A DNA stretch of 64,000 bases from Dyadobacter sp. CY347. Its GTDB lineage: Bacteria; Bacteroidota; Bacteroidia; Cytophagales; Spirosomataceae. The notes below the pieces were generated by a model. It made no database searches. It worked only from the letters and a program-made list of their open reading frames with translations, and was not told where the DNA came from. This document shows positions 9,422-16,261 of this stretch, piece by piece (within the stretch, counting starts at the first letter, position 1; each line of letters begins with the position of its first letter). The translations under genes and the position numbers were made by a program. Where the stretch lies: the NCBI RefSeq assembly GCF_021502655.1, contig NZ_JAKFFT010000008.1, positions 62,001-126,000 on the forward strand, read 5' to 3'.

Positions 9422-9994
9422 ATGAAGGGTTATAACTACAAAAAAGCTGCCCAGCTAATCAACTATTTCGCTGCCCACAATTATGGTGCTATTAATAAAA
9501 TGAAAGCATTTAAATTGATTTGGCTGGTTAACAGGCTGCACCTGAGGAGATATGCCCGCACTGTAACAGGAGACACACATTACGCAATGGTTTGGGGCCC
9601 GGTGCCGTCAAACACCAAGGATTTTGTGGAAAGTAAGGTAAGTCCTCAGTCAGCAGAAAAGCAATATTTTGATCAGTATTTGTCTTTGGATGGGCAGACT
9701 ATCACTTCCATTCAACAGGTAAATGCAAAGGTTTTTTCAGAAACTGACCTGGAAGCAGCTGATGAAATACTGAAAAACTACAACGCCCTCGATCAATTCG
9801 AGCTTGCCACTTACTCTCATTATTTCCCTGAGTGGAAAAGATTTCAGGAAAAAATAGAAACGTCAGGATCCAGCTACAAAATGGATATCAATGATTTTTT
9901 TGAAAACTACATTGATGATAAAGGCTTATTCAACGACAAAAAGGAAGATTTGGAAATAGCTAAGGAGCTATTTTTCGAAACAGCCAACGCTTAG
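9422..9994 (+). CDS. Panacea (DUF4065/SocA-like) domain protein, putative antitoxin
   Basis: The 190-residue protein shows the Panacea-domain pattern: KAAQLINYFAAHN at the start, then KMKAFKLIWLVNRLHLRRY, then the family signature MVWGPVPS near residue 58. Panacea domains are known as antitoxins that neutralise many unrelated toxins, and SocA is a proteolytic-adaptor member. The next gene starts 12 bases downstream on the same strand and is the candidate toxin. A promoter-like element sits directly upstream. The order antitoxin then toxin is normal for a two-gene module. Confidence 0.78.
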   Translation: MKGYNYKKAAQLINYFAAHNYGAINKMKAFKLIWLVNRLHLRRYARTVTGDTHYAMVWGPVPSNTKDFVESKVSPQSAEKQYFDQYLSLDGQTITSIQQVNAKVFSETDLEAADEILKNYNALDQFELATYSHYFPEWKRFQEKIETSGSSYKMDINDFFENYIDDKGLFNDKKEDLEIAKELFFETANA

Positions 9995-10006
9995 TCTGCC
10001 AACAAC

Positions 10007-10447
10007 ATGAAGGCAGAAGAATTAATGCACGCACTCGTTGCACGACACATCCTATATATCTCTGACCCGCAAATCGCCAACGGCATTCCGCACTATCACA
10101 TCTTTATCAAGAAAATGAATGGCGGTTATTTAACTACGGTTTGCTGCACCTCTCAGTTTGAGAAAAATCTTAAGCATATCACGCGCGTCAGGGAAAGTCT
10201 CGATACATTGGTCTGCATTGACCATGAAACTGCCAATAATCGATTGCATGATTTTACTTACGTCAATTGCAACAATTACTTTTCCTACACAGAAAGTGAA
10301 TTATTAGCATTAAATGCAAAGCGAGACATCCCATCTTGCGGAGTTATTACAGAATTTGAATTCCAAAAAATCATCAACGGTCTTCTGATAAGTAGGCGTA
10401 TTGATGAAGAGTTCAAGGATGAGGTTAGGGAGCTTTTGAAAAATTAA
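10007..10447 (+). CDS. Putative toxin partner of the Panacea protein (unknown fold)
   Basis: A 146-residue protein with no sure family name. The N-terminal half, with IPHYHIFIKKMNGGYLT, then CTSQFEK and later FTYVNCNNYFSYTESEL, has the alternating beta-strand look of small barrel-type RNases such as the MazF/PemK fold. That resemblance is inference only. From memory, proteins of similar layout (a His-rich strand near the start, a CN-F-F motif in the second half) sit beside DUF4065 genes. The C-terminal 30 residues are helical and acidic. Its position 12 bases after the Panacea gene is the main reason to propose toxin function. Confidence 0.5.
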   Translation: MKAEELMHALVARHILYISDPQIANGIPHYHIFIKKMNGGYLTTVCCTSQFEKNLKHITRVRESLDTLVCIDHETANNRLHDFTYVNCNNYFSYTESELLALNAKRDIPSCGVITEFEFQKIINGLLISRRIDEEFKDEVRELLKN

Positions 10448-10469
10448 AATCTCAGTTTCGATTAATTTG

Positions 10470-10500
10470 TTGAAATTTCCCCAAATAAATTTTATGTTTG
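10470..10500 (+). promoter_or_regulatory. Promoter (TTG -33 and TATGTTTG -7) with TTCCCCAA half-site
   Basis: TTG at 10470-10472 and TATGTTTG at 10493-10500 are separated by 20 bases, the best match to the Bacteroidota -33/-7 layout in this window. The -7 element ends only 4 bases before the ATG at 10505, so the message may be nearly leaderless. TTCCCCAA (10477-10484) lies between the two elements, where a bound regulator would block transcription. The same octamer forms a palindrome at 10738-10755. Confidence 0.6.
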
Positions 10501-10504
10501 TTTA

Positions 10505-10714
10505 ATGAAGAAATTCTCAACAATTAAAGAGGCATTCGACTGGTGGATTAAGAATATTTATCCAAATCTTTCTCCCGATGAGAAGAAGGGAAAATTGACA
10601 AATGCATGGCGGGATTACACGCATAAGGGAAGCATGTCGGAGTCCAGAATGAAGGAAATTCTAATCGAATACGGTCACTTTGAAATTGAGACGATTATAA
10701 CATATAAGCCGTAA
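10505..10714 (+). CDS. Small protein of unknown function (69 aa)
   Basis: I do not recognise the family. The protein is soluble, rich in Lys, Glu and Trp, and probably helical. It begins KKFSTIKEAFDWWIKNIYP and ends in an acidic-aromatic tail. A strong promoter match just upstream and an intrinsic terminator overlapping its stop codon argue that this is a real single-gene transcription unit. The mRNA would be nearly leaderless. A TTCCCCAA motif in its promoter is shared with the palindrome ahead of the next small gene, which suggests a common regulator. Confidence 0.55.
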   Translation: MKKFSTIKEAFDWWIKNIYPNLSPDEKKGKLTNAWRDYTHKGSMSESRMKEILIEYGHFEIETIITYKP

Positions 10715-10728
10715 CGGGCTTTTTATTT
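10706..10728 (+). terminator. Intrinsic terminator
   Basis: AAGCC and GGCTT form a short stem around the stop codon of the 69-residue gene, followed by a run of T (10720-10724) and further T-rich sequence. The stem is short but the layout is canonical. Confidence 0.55.
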
Positions 10729-10737
10729 GCATTTAAT

Positions 10738-10755
10738 TTGGGGAAACTTCCCCAA
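10738..10755. promoter_or_regulatory. Perfect palindrome TTGGGGAAACTTCCCCAA
   Basis: Two 8-base arms (TTGGGGAA and TTCCCCAA) flank a 2-base centre. It looks like an operator for a dimeric regulator. One arm recurs in the same sense inside the promoter at 10470-10500. It precedes the 110-residue gene that starts at 10847. Confidence 0.5.
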
Positions 10756-10766
10756 GACAGACGCAC

Positions 10767-10809
10767 CGAAAAACCCGGAGCATTGCCACAGAACAATGGC
10801 ATCCGGGTT
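10767..10809 (-). terminator. Hairpin with T-run on the minus strand
   Basis: AACCCGGA (10772-10779) pairs with TCCGGGTT (10802-10809), and inner CATTG pairs with CAATG around an 8-base loop. Read on the minus strand the stem is followed by five T. It would therefore terminate transcription coming leftwards from the DUF4143 ATPase gene, about 370 bases beyond that gene's stop, antisense to the small plus-strand gene. Confidence 0.45.
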
Positions 10810-10846
10810 CGTTCAATCAAGTTCACAATCAAACTTCATCAAAAAT

Positions 10847-11179
10847 ATGTACACACAACAAAAATCAACAAACAAAGAAATGAACGGCGGGAATGAAAAA
10901 TTTATCGGTAATGAAGCTGCGTTAATGCAGCAATTCGAGATCGTAAAAGAGTTTTTTCAAACAGACAGCGGAAGTGAAATGATCGGATCGCTGCACGCAA
11001 TGGTAGAAAGCTATTTATTTTCCGAAAATCTGAGCCAAGTATCACCAGAAATGCGGGAACATATTGTGAACCAGCTCCGTGTGGCAACTTTGATTGCTAG
11101 GCTTGGGGATAGTTATAACGGCTCGAAGAGCGGAGAATTAAAGACATCTGGTAATATAAGCAAAACAGTATTTAGCTAA
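10847..11179 (+). CDS. Small protein of unknown function (110 aa)
   Basis: I do not recognise the family. The frame is open from 10727, but the preceding part is occupied by a palindrome and a hairpin, so I place the start at ATG 10847; the ATG at 10880 is also possible. The first 30 residues are Asn-, Lys- and Gly-rich and probably disordered. The middle (about 30-85) is amphipathic and helical, and the tail is Ser/Gly-rich. There is no membrane segment. Its stop overlaps by 4 bases the end of the convergent ATPase gene. A minus-strand terminator upstream of it implies antisense transcription across the gene, so the coding status is uncertain. Confidence 0.42.
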   Translation: MYTQQKSTNKEMNGGNEKFIGNEAALMQQFEIVKEFFQTDSGSEMIGSLHAMVESYLFSENLSQVSPEMREHIVNQLRVATLIARLGDSYNGSKSGELKTSGNISKTVFS

Positions 11180-12336
11180 ATGTCCCTATTAACCATTTCA
11201 AACCAATTAATAACAGTTACGCCGTTTGACCGGTCTTCTTCCTGATCGCCGGCGTAAATAATGTATGCTTTTTGCTCGCCGCTTAGCTTGTTCCAATATA
11301 AAAGGTTTTTGAAATATTCACCATTTATGGTTTTTCCAGCTTTAATTTCGATCGGCAGCAACGAGAGTCCGTTGTCAATAACAACGTCGATCTCATGCCC
11401 CGTTCTGTCACGCCAGTAATATAGGTTGATAGGCTTGCCAGCATTTGTTCGCTTTTTCAAAAGTTCAGTTACAACCAAACATTCAAATAAACTTCCCCTT
11501 AACGGATGCACAGCTAGCTGCTCCTTTGTAATAATCCCCATCAATGAACAAACCAGACCGGTGTCATAGAAATATATTTTCGGCCTTTTTATAAGTGTTT
11601 TGTTGAAATTTTTGAAATGCGGACGCAATAAGTAAATGATAAAACTGCTTTCCAGAATACCAATCCAGGACTGTACCGTCTTGGTATCAACCCCTGTGTC
11701 AACAGCTAACGAGGTTAAATTTAATTCCTGTCCGGTTCTTCCTGCTAACAGACGGATAAAACGCTCAAAAACAATAAGATCAGTTATATTTTTAATTTGA
11801 CGCACATCCCGATCAATGTAAGTCCGCAGATAATTTGGAAACCAGTCTTCCGGAGGAATGCCTGGATCATAAATTGGCGGGTAATGCCCTTTTAATATCA
11901 ATACGTTTTCGTCCGGGGCAGATTTTTGACCAGAAAATAATTCGGCTGTGCTAAAAGGAAGTAAATTAATGATAGCGACGCGTCCTGCTAGGGTTTGTGA
12001 AATATTTTGCTGAAGCAGAAAATTATTTGAACCTGTTAAAATGAAGCGGCCGGTTTGAGTGGAATTATCCAAAATCTCTTGCAAATAAGAAAAGAGCTCA
12101 GGTGTTCTCTGGACTTCATCAAAAATAGCGCCTTGTTCGTATCTGCTCAAAAATCCGCGGGGATCTTCCTGGGCAAATCTTCTGACATCCAGATTTTCAA
12201 GAGACAAATATGGTTTGTTCGGGAATAAGCTTTTTACTAGCGTTGTTTTGCCCGATTGGCGGGGACCGGTTATGGCCACAGATTTAAAGGAACGAGCCAG
12301 TTGGACTATTTTTGGAGCTGCAAAACGTTCTATCAT
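11176..12336 (-). CDS. AAA-family ATPase with DUF4143 domain
   Basis: A 386-residue protein with a P-loop (ITGPRQSGKTTLVKSLF, residues 22-38), a Walker B-like AIFDEVQRTPEL near 70, a sensor-like FILTGSNNFLL, and a C-terminal DUF4143 part with the family-typical YYWRDRTGHEIDVVIDNG near residue 310, which resembles a degenerate PD-(D/E)xK nuclease fold. The family is widespread in bacteria and archaea and its role is unsettled. The start codon lies only 12 bases from a perfect 25-base inverted repeat, so its translation leader is unusual. It is a single gene, downstream of the repair cluster on the same strand. Confidence 0.88.
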   Translation of the reverse strand: MIERFAAPKIVQLARSFKSVAITGPRQSGKTTLVKSLFPNKPYLSLENLDVRRFAQEDPRGFLSRYEQGAIFDEVQRTPELFSYLQEILDNSTQTGRFILTGSNNFLLQQNISQTLAGRVAIINLLPFSTAELFSGQKSAPDENVLILKGHYPPIYDPGIPPEDWFPNYLRTYIDRDVRQIKNITDLIVFERFIRLLAGRTGQELNLTSLAVDTGVDTKTVQSWIGILESSFIIYLLRPHFKNFNKTLIKRPKIYFYDTGLVCSLMGIITKEQLAVHPLRGSLFECLVVTELLKKRTNAGKPINLYYWRDRTGHEIDVVIDNGLSLLPIEIKAGKTINGEYFKNLLYWNKLSGEQKAYIIYAGDQEEDRSNGVTVINWFEMVNRDI

Positions 12337-12347
12337 AACTTGAAGAT

Positions 12348-12400
12348 AACAAAAACCGGAAAAATATGGAATCTGATTCCATATTTTTCCGGTTTTTGTT
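12348..12400. terminator. Perfect 25-base inverted repeat, 3-base loop
   Basis: Arms 12348-12372 and 12376-12400 are perfect reverse complements around CTG. Both strands end in TTTTTGTT after a CCGG core, so the structure can terminate in either direction. On the minus strand it follows the pdeM stop (12423) by about 20 bases, which makes it the likely terminator of the repair operon. It also ends 12 bases before the DUF4143 ATPase start and may restrict that gene's expression. Confidence 0.75.
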
Positions 12401-12422
12401 TAATAACTTGATAATAAACTCC

Positions 12423-13064
12423 CTAACAAACAGAAAAGACCTTCGTCTCTGTCGTAATGTAAATCTTTCGATCCTTTGCCAGATCCATTTGGAAACCGCC
12501 TGTGAAGACGCCGAAGCTTGGGACGATGGCTTGGTGGTTATCGATGACGAAGCAGGGAAGGCGGACGCTCTGGCGACCCTTTCCATAAGTGGTAAAAACC
12601 GGATGGACGTGGCCTGCGAAGATGAATTTTTCTGAGATGGCGTCTACTTTCGGGTGGTGGGTGAAGATAAAATCTCCTTCTTCATAATCGTTTAAATGCA
12701 CTTCCAGGTTACATTCCAGGAACATACTTACGGGCAAAATATCGTGGTTGCCGATGACGATAAGCATTTCAATGTAATGGTGCTCCGTGCGCCAGTTCTT
12801 GAAAAGCTCCCATTCGGCATTGTATTGAGCGTGAAATAAGTCCCCTAGGAAAATGATGCGGGTTGCGCCGGTGTTTTGAACCAGCTCGTTGAGTCTTTGA
12901 AAATTGTTTTCAATGGCATTAGGCGGCACCGCAATTCCTTCTTTCCTGAAATGGGTGATCTTGCCTAAGTGAAGGTCTCCGATTAATAATGTCTGCGTTT
13001 CCTGCCAAAAAATGGCTCTTTGTGTGAGTAAAATAAAATGGTTTTCTTTGATTTCAATCTGCAT
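12423..13064 (-). CDS. pdeM: Ligase-associated DNA damage response endonuclease PdeM
   Basis: A 213-residue calcineurin-like metallophosphoesterase. Metal-binding motifs in order: GDLHLGK near residue 28, FLGDLFHA near 69, GNHDIL near 105, HHP near 136 and AGHVHP near 150. This fits the PdeM family, found beside an ATP-dependent DNA ligase, a DEXH helicase and an MBL-fold exonuclease; all three are present just upstream in the same orientation. Its first codons overlap the helicase 3' end by 11 bases, so translation is probably coupled. The exact DNA substrate of this group is not well established. Confidence 0.9.
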   Translation of the reverse strand: MQIEIKENHFILLTQRAIFWQETQTLLIGDLHLGKITHFRKEGIAVPPNAIENNFQRLNELVQNTGATRIIFLGDLFHAQYNAEWELFKNWRTEHHYIEMLIVIGNHDILPVSMFLECNLEVHLNDYEEGDFIFTHHPKVDAISEKFIFAGHVHPVFTTYGKGRQSVRLPCFVIDNHQAIVPSFGVFTGGFQMDLAKDRKIYITTETKVFSVC

Positions 13065-15516
13065 TACTATACTGTTTGATCATTTTCTGGATCCGGTCGT
13101 CCAGCTTTTCCGATGTAAGTTGCTCGCGTAACCGATCCACCATAATAGGGAACGAAAAAGGCGTCGGTTTCCGGGTTTGTTTCACAATAATTTTCTGAGT
13201 TGCAATCCGGTCCAGCGCGTCACGCATCCGCACTTCCTCCAATTGATAGGTTAAAACCTCCTGGTAAGCTTGTTTGATCAATAAATTGTTGTCTTCATAT
13301 TTGGTCATCACCGTAAACAGCAGCGAACTGGAAGCCTGCAATTGCCGCGTCTTGACATTTTTCCCCGGGTAACCCTGGAACATTAGTCCCGAAATGGCTG
13401 CAATTTCCCTGAATTTCCGTTTGGCCATTTCCGTAGCATTCACACTCTGGTAAATATCGTCGACCAAATGTTTTGTAGAAAAAAGGTCAACTTCGCCCAT
13501 TACTTTCTCAAAATCAACATATTGATCACTCAGCAATTCGAATCCGTAATCATTCATTGCTACCGAAAAGGTGATGGGTTTGAGTTGGCTAAGACGATAA
13601 GCCAAAATAATCGACATTCCTTCATGCACCAAACGGCCTTCAAACGGAAAAATGAAAATATGATGCCCTTCCCGCGTTTCACATTGCTCTATCAGCAGCT
13701 CATCGGTTTTCGGGATCATAGAGCGGCTCGCCTGCAGTTCCAATAATGGTTGCATTTTGGCCAGTTCGAGCTCCTTATGCGGATTTTCAAGGGCGTCTGC
13801 GAGTCTTTCACGGATGAATGTGGACAACTGTGAAGATAGCGGCATTCGTCCGCCCGCCCAGCGAACCAAAAAGCCTTTTTTCCCTTCAGCTTTTTTAACA
13901 CTGACCGTCATTTCATGAATTCGCAAAAACTCAACGGTCATTCCGGCAAAAGTAAAAACATCACCCGGTTTCATCCACGTAACAAATGATTCCTCAACCG
14001 TTCCAAGATATTTGCCACTTTGCAATTTCACCTTAATGCCTGTCTCTGAGACAATTGTGCCCATACTCAGTCGGTGACGCAATGCAACGCGCCGGTTTGT
14101 AACTTTATACAGGCCATCAATGCGCTCTACTTTTTTGTACTCATCATAAACATGCAGCGACGAACTGCCCGTCGTAATGTATCCCAAAAGCCATTCCCAC
14201 TCCTGCCTGTTGAGATATTGATAGCCGTAAGCGTCGCAGACCTCATCGAATAATTGGGCTTCATCAAAACCTTCTCCCACGGCCAAAGTCATCATCCACT
14301 GCGCCAGCACATCGAAAGCGTGCGCGACAGGCGGACGATCTTCCAGCATATTTTTTGCAACGCCCTCACGAAGTGAAACCGCTTCAATGAGCTCCAATGC
14401 ATTGGTAGGACAAAAATAAATTTTACTATCCACACCAGGCCGGTGCCCGCTCCTGCCCGCCCGCTGGATAAATCGCGCAATACTTTTCGGACTGCCGACT
14501 TGTATCACAGTGTCAACCGGTCGGAAATCGACTCCAAGATCGAGGCTGGCTGTGCAGATGACGAGTTTGAGCCGCTCGTCGTGCAATGCTTCTTCCACCC
14601 AATCCCTGATTTCCCGATCCAGCGACGCGTGGTGCAGCGCCATAATGCCCGCAAATTCAGGATATTTATCAATAATGGTGCGATACCAGATTTCCGTTCC
14701 GGAGCGTGTGTTGGTAAAAAGAAGTGTCGTATTACTCTCATTGACGATTTTGACAACCTGATCAACCAGGCTCGTCCCCATATATCCCGACCATGGCAAG
14801 GTCTGAACGCGTTCAGGGATAATGCTTTCGACAAGGATTTTTTTGTCGGTATTCGCCTTGATTACGGCGGATTTTGCAACCGGAAACTTCATCCCGAGCA
14901 GCACATGTTTTGCTTCGTCCAGGTTTCCAATGGTCGCTGAAATGCCCCAGGTTTGCAGATCCGGCTTAATGCTTCTGAGCCTTGCCAGTGCCAGCTCCGT
15001 TTGCGTTCCCCGCTTGCTGCCCATCAGCTCATGCCATTCGTCCACGACGATGGTATGCAGGTTTTTGAATATTTCTGAGCTGTTTTTTTGTGCAAAAAGA
15101 ATGTGCAGGCTTTCCGGGGTGATAATCAGCGCATCGGGCATTTGCTTTTTCTGCTCGCTTCTGTCTTTGGAATTGGTGTCGCCGGTGCGAATGCCTACAC
15201 GCCAGGTCAGGTTCATTTCCAGCGAAGCACTTTCCATATTCCGGAACAAGTCTTTGGACAATGCACGCAAAGGTGTTATCCAAAGAACCTGGAGACCCCG
15301 TTTTGGTTTAAGTTCCTTATTGGTCTTCTCATTAATATGCCGGATCAAAATAGGAAGCCAGAGCGAATACGTCTTTCCGCTGCCCGTTGGCGCATTCACC
15401 AGACCGCTTTTCCCATCCAGATAAGCCTCCGCCGCCTCCTTCTGAAACGCCGCCCACTTCCATTTCTTGGCCTTAAACCAATTTTCAACAATTGTATGTC
15501 CGGAGGATTTGGCCAA
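13054..15516 (-). CDS. Ligase-associated DNA damage response DEXH-box helicase
   Basis: An 820-residue superfamily 2 helicase of the Lhr-like type. Motif I is NAPTGSGKTYSLWLP near residue 40, motif II is VVDEWHEL near 160 (DEWH, as in Lhr-type helicases), motif III is ISATIGN, and motif VI is QRAGRSGHRPG near 357. A long C-terminal part follows with winged-helix and Lhr-like regions. It is one of four repair genes in this minus-strand cluster and is expected to unwind damaged DNA for the neighbouring nuclease and ligase. It is separated from the ligase gene by a two-gene toxin-antitoxin-like cassette, an unusual interruption. Confidence 0.93.
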   Translation of the reverse strand: MAKSSGHTIVENWFKAKKWKWAAFQKEAAEAYLDGKSGLVNAPTGSGKTYSLWLPILIRHINEKTNKELKPKRGLQVLWITPLRALSKDLFRNMESASLEMNLTWRVGIRTGDTNSKDRSEQKKQMPDALIITPESLHILFAQKNSSEIFKNLHTIVVDEWHELMGSKRGTQTELALARLRSIKPDLQTWGISATIGNLDEAKHVLLGMKFPVAKSAVIKANTDKKILVESIIPERVQTLPWSGYMGTSLVDQVVKIVNESNTTLLFTNTRSGTEIWYRTIIDKYPEFAGIMALHHASLDREIRDWVEEALHDERLKLVICTASLDLGVDFRPVDTVIQVGSPKSIARFIQRAGRSGHRPGVDSKIYFCPTNALELIEAVSLREGVAKNMLEDRPPVAHAFDVLAQWMMTLAVGEGFDEAQLFDEVCDAYGYQYLNRQEWEWLLGYITTGSSSLHVYDEYKKVERIDGLYKVTNRRVALRHRLSMGTIVSETGIKVKLQSGKYLGTVEESFVTWMKPGDVFTFAGMTVEFLRIHEMTVSVKKAEGKKGFLVRWAGGRMPLSSQLSTFIRERLADALENPHKELELAKMQPLLELQASRSMIPKTDELLIEQCETREGHHIFIFPFEGRLVHEGMSIILAYRLSQLKPITFSVAMNDYGFELLSDQYVDFEKVMGEVDLFSTKHLVDDIYQSVNATEMAKRKFREIAAISGLMFQGYPGKNVKTRQLQASSSLLFTVMTKYEDNNLLIKQAYQEVLTYQLEEVRMRDALDRIATQKIIVKQTRKPTPFSFPIMVDRLREQLTSEKLDDRIQKMIKQYSNAD

Positions 15517-15578
15517 AGGATGTAGTGGTTATATCTAATGTTGTAGGATAAATATCGTACCCGGAAACACCCGTGTCT

Positions 15579-15929
15579 TTAAATCCCGATAATATCCATT
15601 CCCGTGGGCGTTGCGATAATCATTCTAGCGCCTGGAAGATGACTTATGATTGCATCCCAATTTTGTTGAAAAAACATGTGCAAATCACGAATTAGTAGAT
15701 TACCTAGTTTTAAATATATCACTTTGGCCGGTTCATTATCTAACAGACATCGATAATAGAAATCCGTGTCTTTGGTTACGATAACCAGATTATGTTCTTT
15801 CGCATAATCCCAAATGTCCTTATCAGGCCATCTGCCATTAATATCAATAACAAACTCAAATGCATCTGAATTGAAGAAACCAAAATACTTCGGAAGATTT
15901 ACATCGATAAGGAAGCGAACGGGGGCCAT
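15579..15929 (-). CDS. DUF5615 PIN-like toxin-type protein
   Basis: The 116-residue protein resembles the DUF5615/Mut7-C-like PIN group: FLIDVNLPK at the start with the first acidic residue, DKDIWDYAKEHNLVIVTKDTDF in the middle with two more Asp, and a hydrophobic strand-rich end. PIN-like proteins are metal-dependent RNases, and members beside DUF433 genes are regarded as toxins. The start shares one base with the DUF433 stop. The pair lies inside the ligase-associated repair cluster. Confidence 0.78.
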   Translation of the reverse strand: MAPVRFLIDVNLPKYFGFFNSDAFEFVIDINGRWPDKDIWDYAKEHNLVIVTKDTDFYYRCLLDNEPAKVIYLKLGNLLIRDLHMFFQQNWDAIISHLPGARMIIATPTGMDIIGI

Positions 15930-16186
15930 TAGGCAGCAATTAGGGAGTGGTGCTCGCTATCCATTGTTTTTGCGGCAAATTGAATGCACGCTTTAATGTC
16001 CGCTTCCTCCAGAAAGGAATATGCCTCTAAAATATTGTCATAGCTTTCTCCTGCAGCCAAATATTCAAGAATCGATTTCACAGTGATACGATAGCCCCTT
16101 ATTGTCGGCTTCCCGTTACAAACTGCCTCATTTATCGTGACTCTTTCCAGATAATTTTCCATCATTATGACTTTTTCATTTGACAT
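15929..16186 (-). CDS. DUF433 antitoxin-type protein
   Basis: The 85-residue protein carries the DUF433 pattern GKPTIRGYRITVKSILEYLA followed by acidic helices and IKACIQFAAKT, which form a small helix-turn-helix-like domain. DUF433 proteins pair with DUF5615 toxins. The gene shares a single base with the toxin gene. A -7 match (TATTTTTG on the minus strand, 16188-16195) abuts the first ATG, so translation more likely begins at the tandem ATG codons at 16165 or 16162, unless the message is leaderless. Confidence 0.78.
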   Translation of the reverse strand: MSNEKVIMMENYLERVTINEAVCNGKPTIRGYRITVKSILEYLAAGESYDNILEAYSFLEEADIKACIQFAAKTMDSEHHSLIAA

Positions 16187-16187
16187 A

Positions 16188-16195
16188 CAAAAATA
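16188..16195 (-). promoter_or_regulatory. -7 promoter element of the DUF433/DUF5615 cassette
   Basis: Read on the minus strand this is TATTTTTG, a full match to TAnnTTTG. It suggests that the cassette has its own promoter inside the repair cluster. No clear -33 TTG at the right distance was found. Confidence 0.45.
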
Positions 16196-16261
16196 GCAAA
16201 ACTTTTGGCATGGGCTGAACTCCGTAAATTGGACAAGTGATATTAAGATTGCTGCTCAACC

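Noticed and set aside
12366..12635. Plus-strand open frame of 89 codons
   Set aside because: It is antisense to pdeM and begins inside the inverted repeat.
13468..15525. Several plus-strand open frames of 80-200 codons
   Set aside because: All are antisense to the well-supported DEXH helicase and show no domain or start context.
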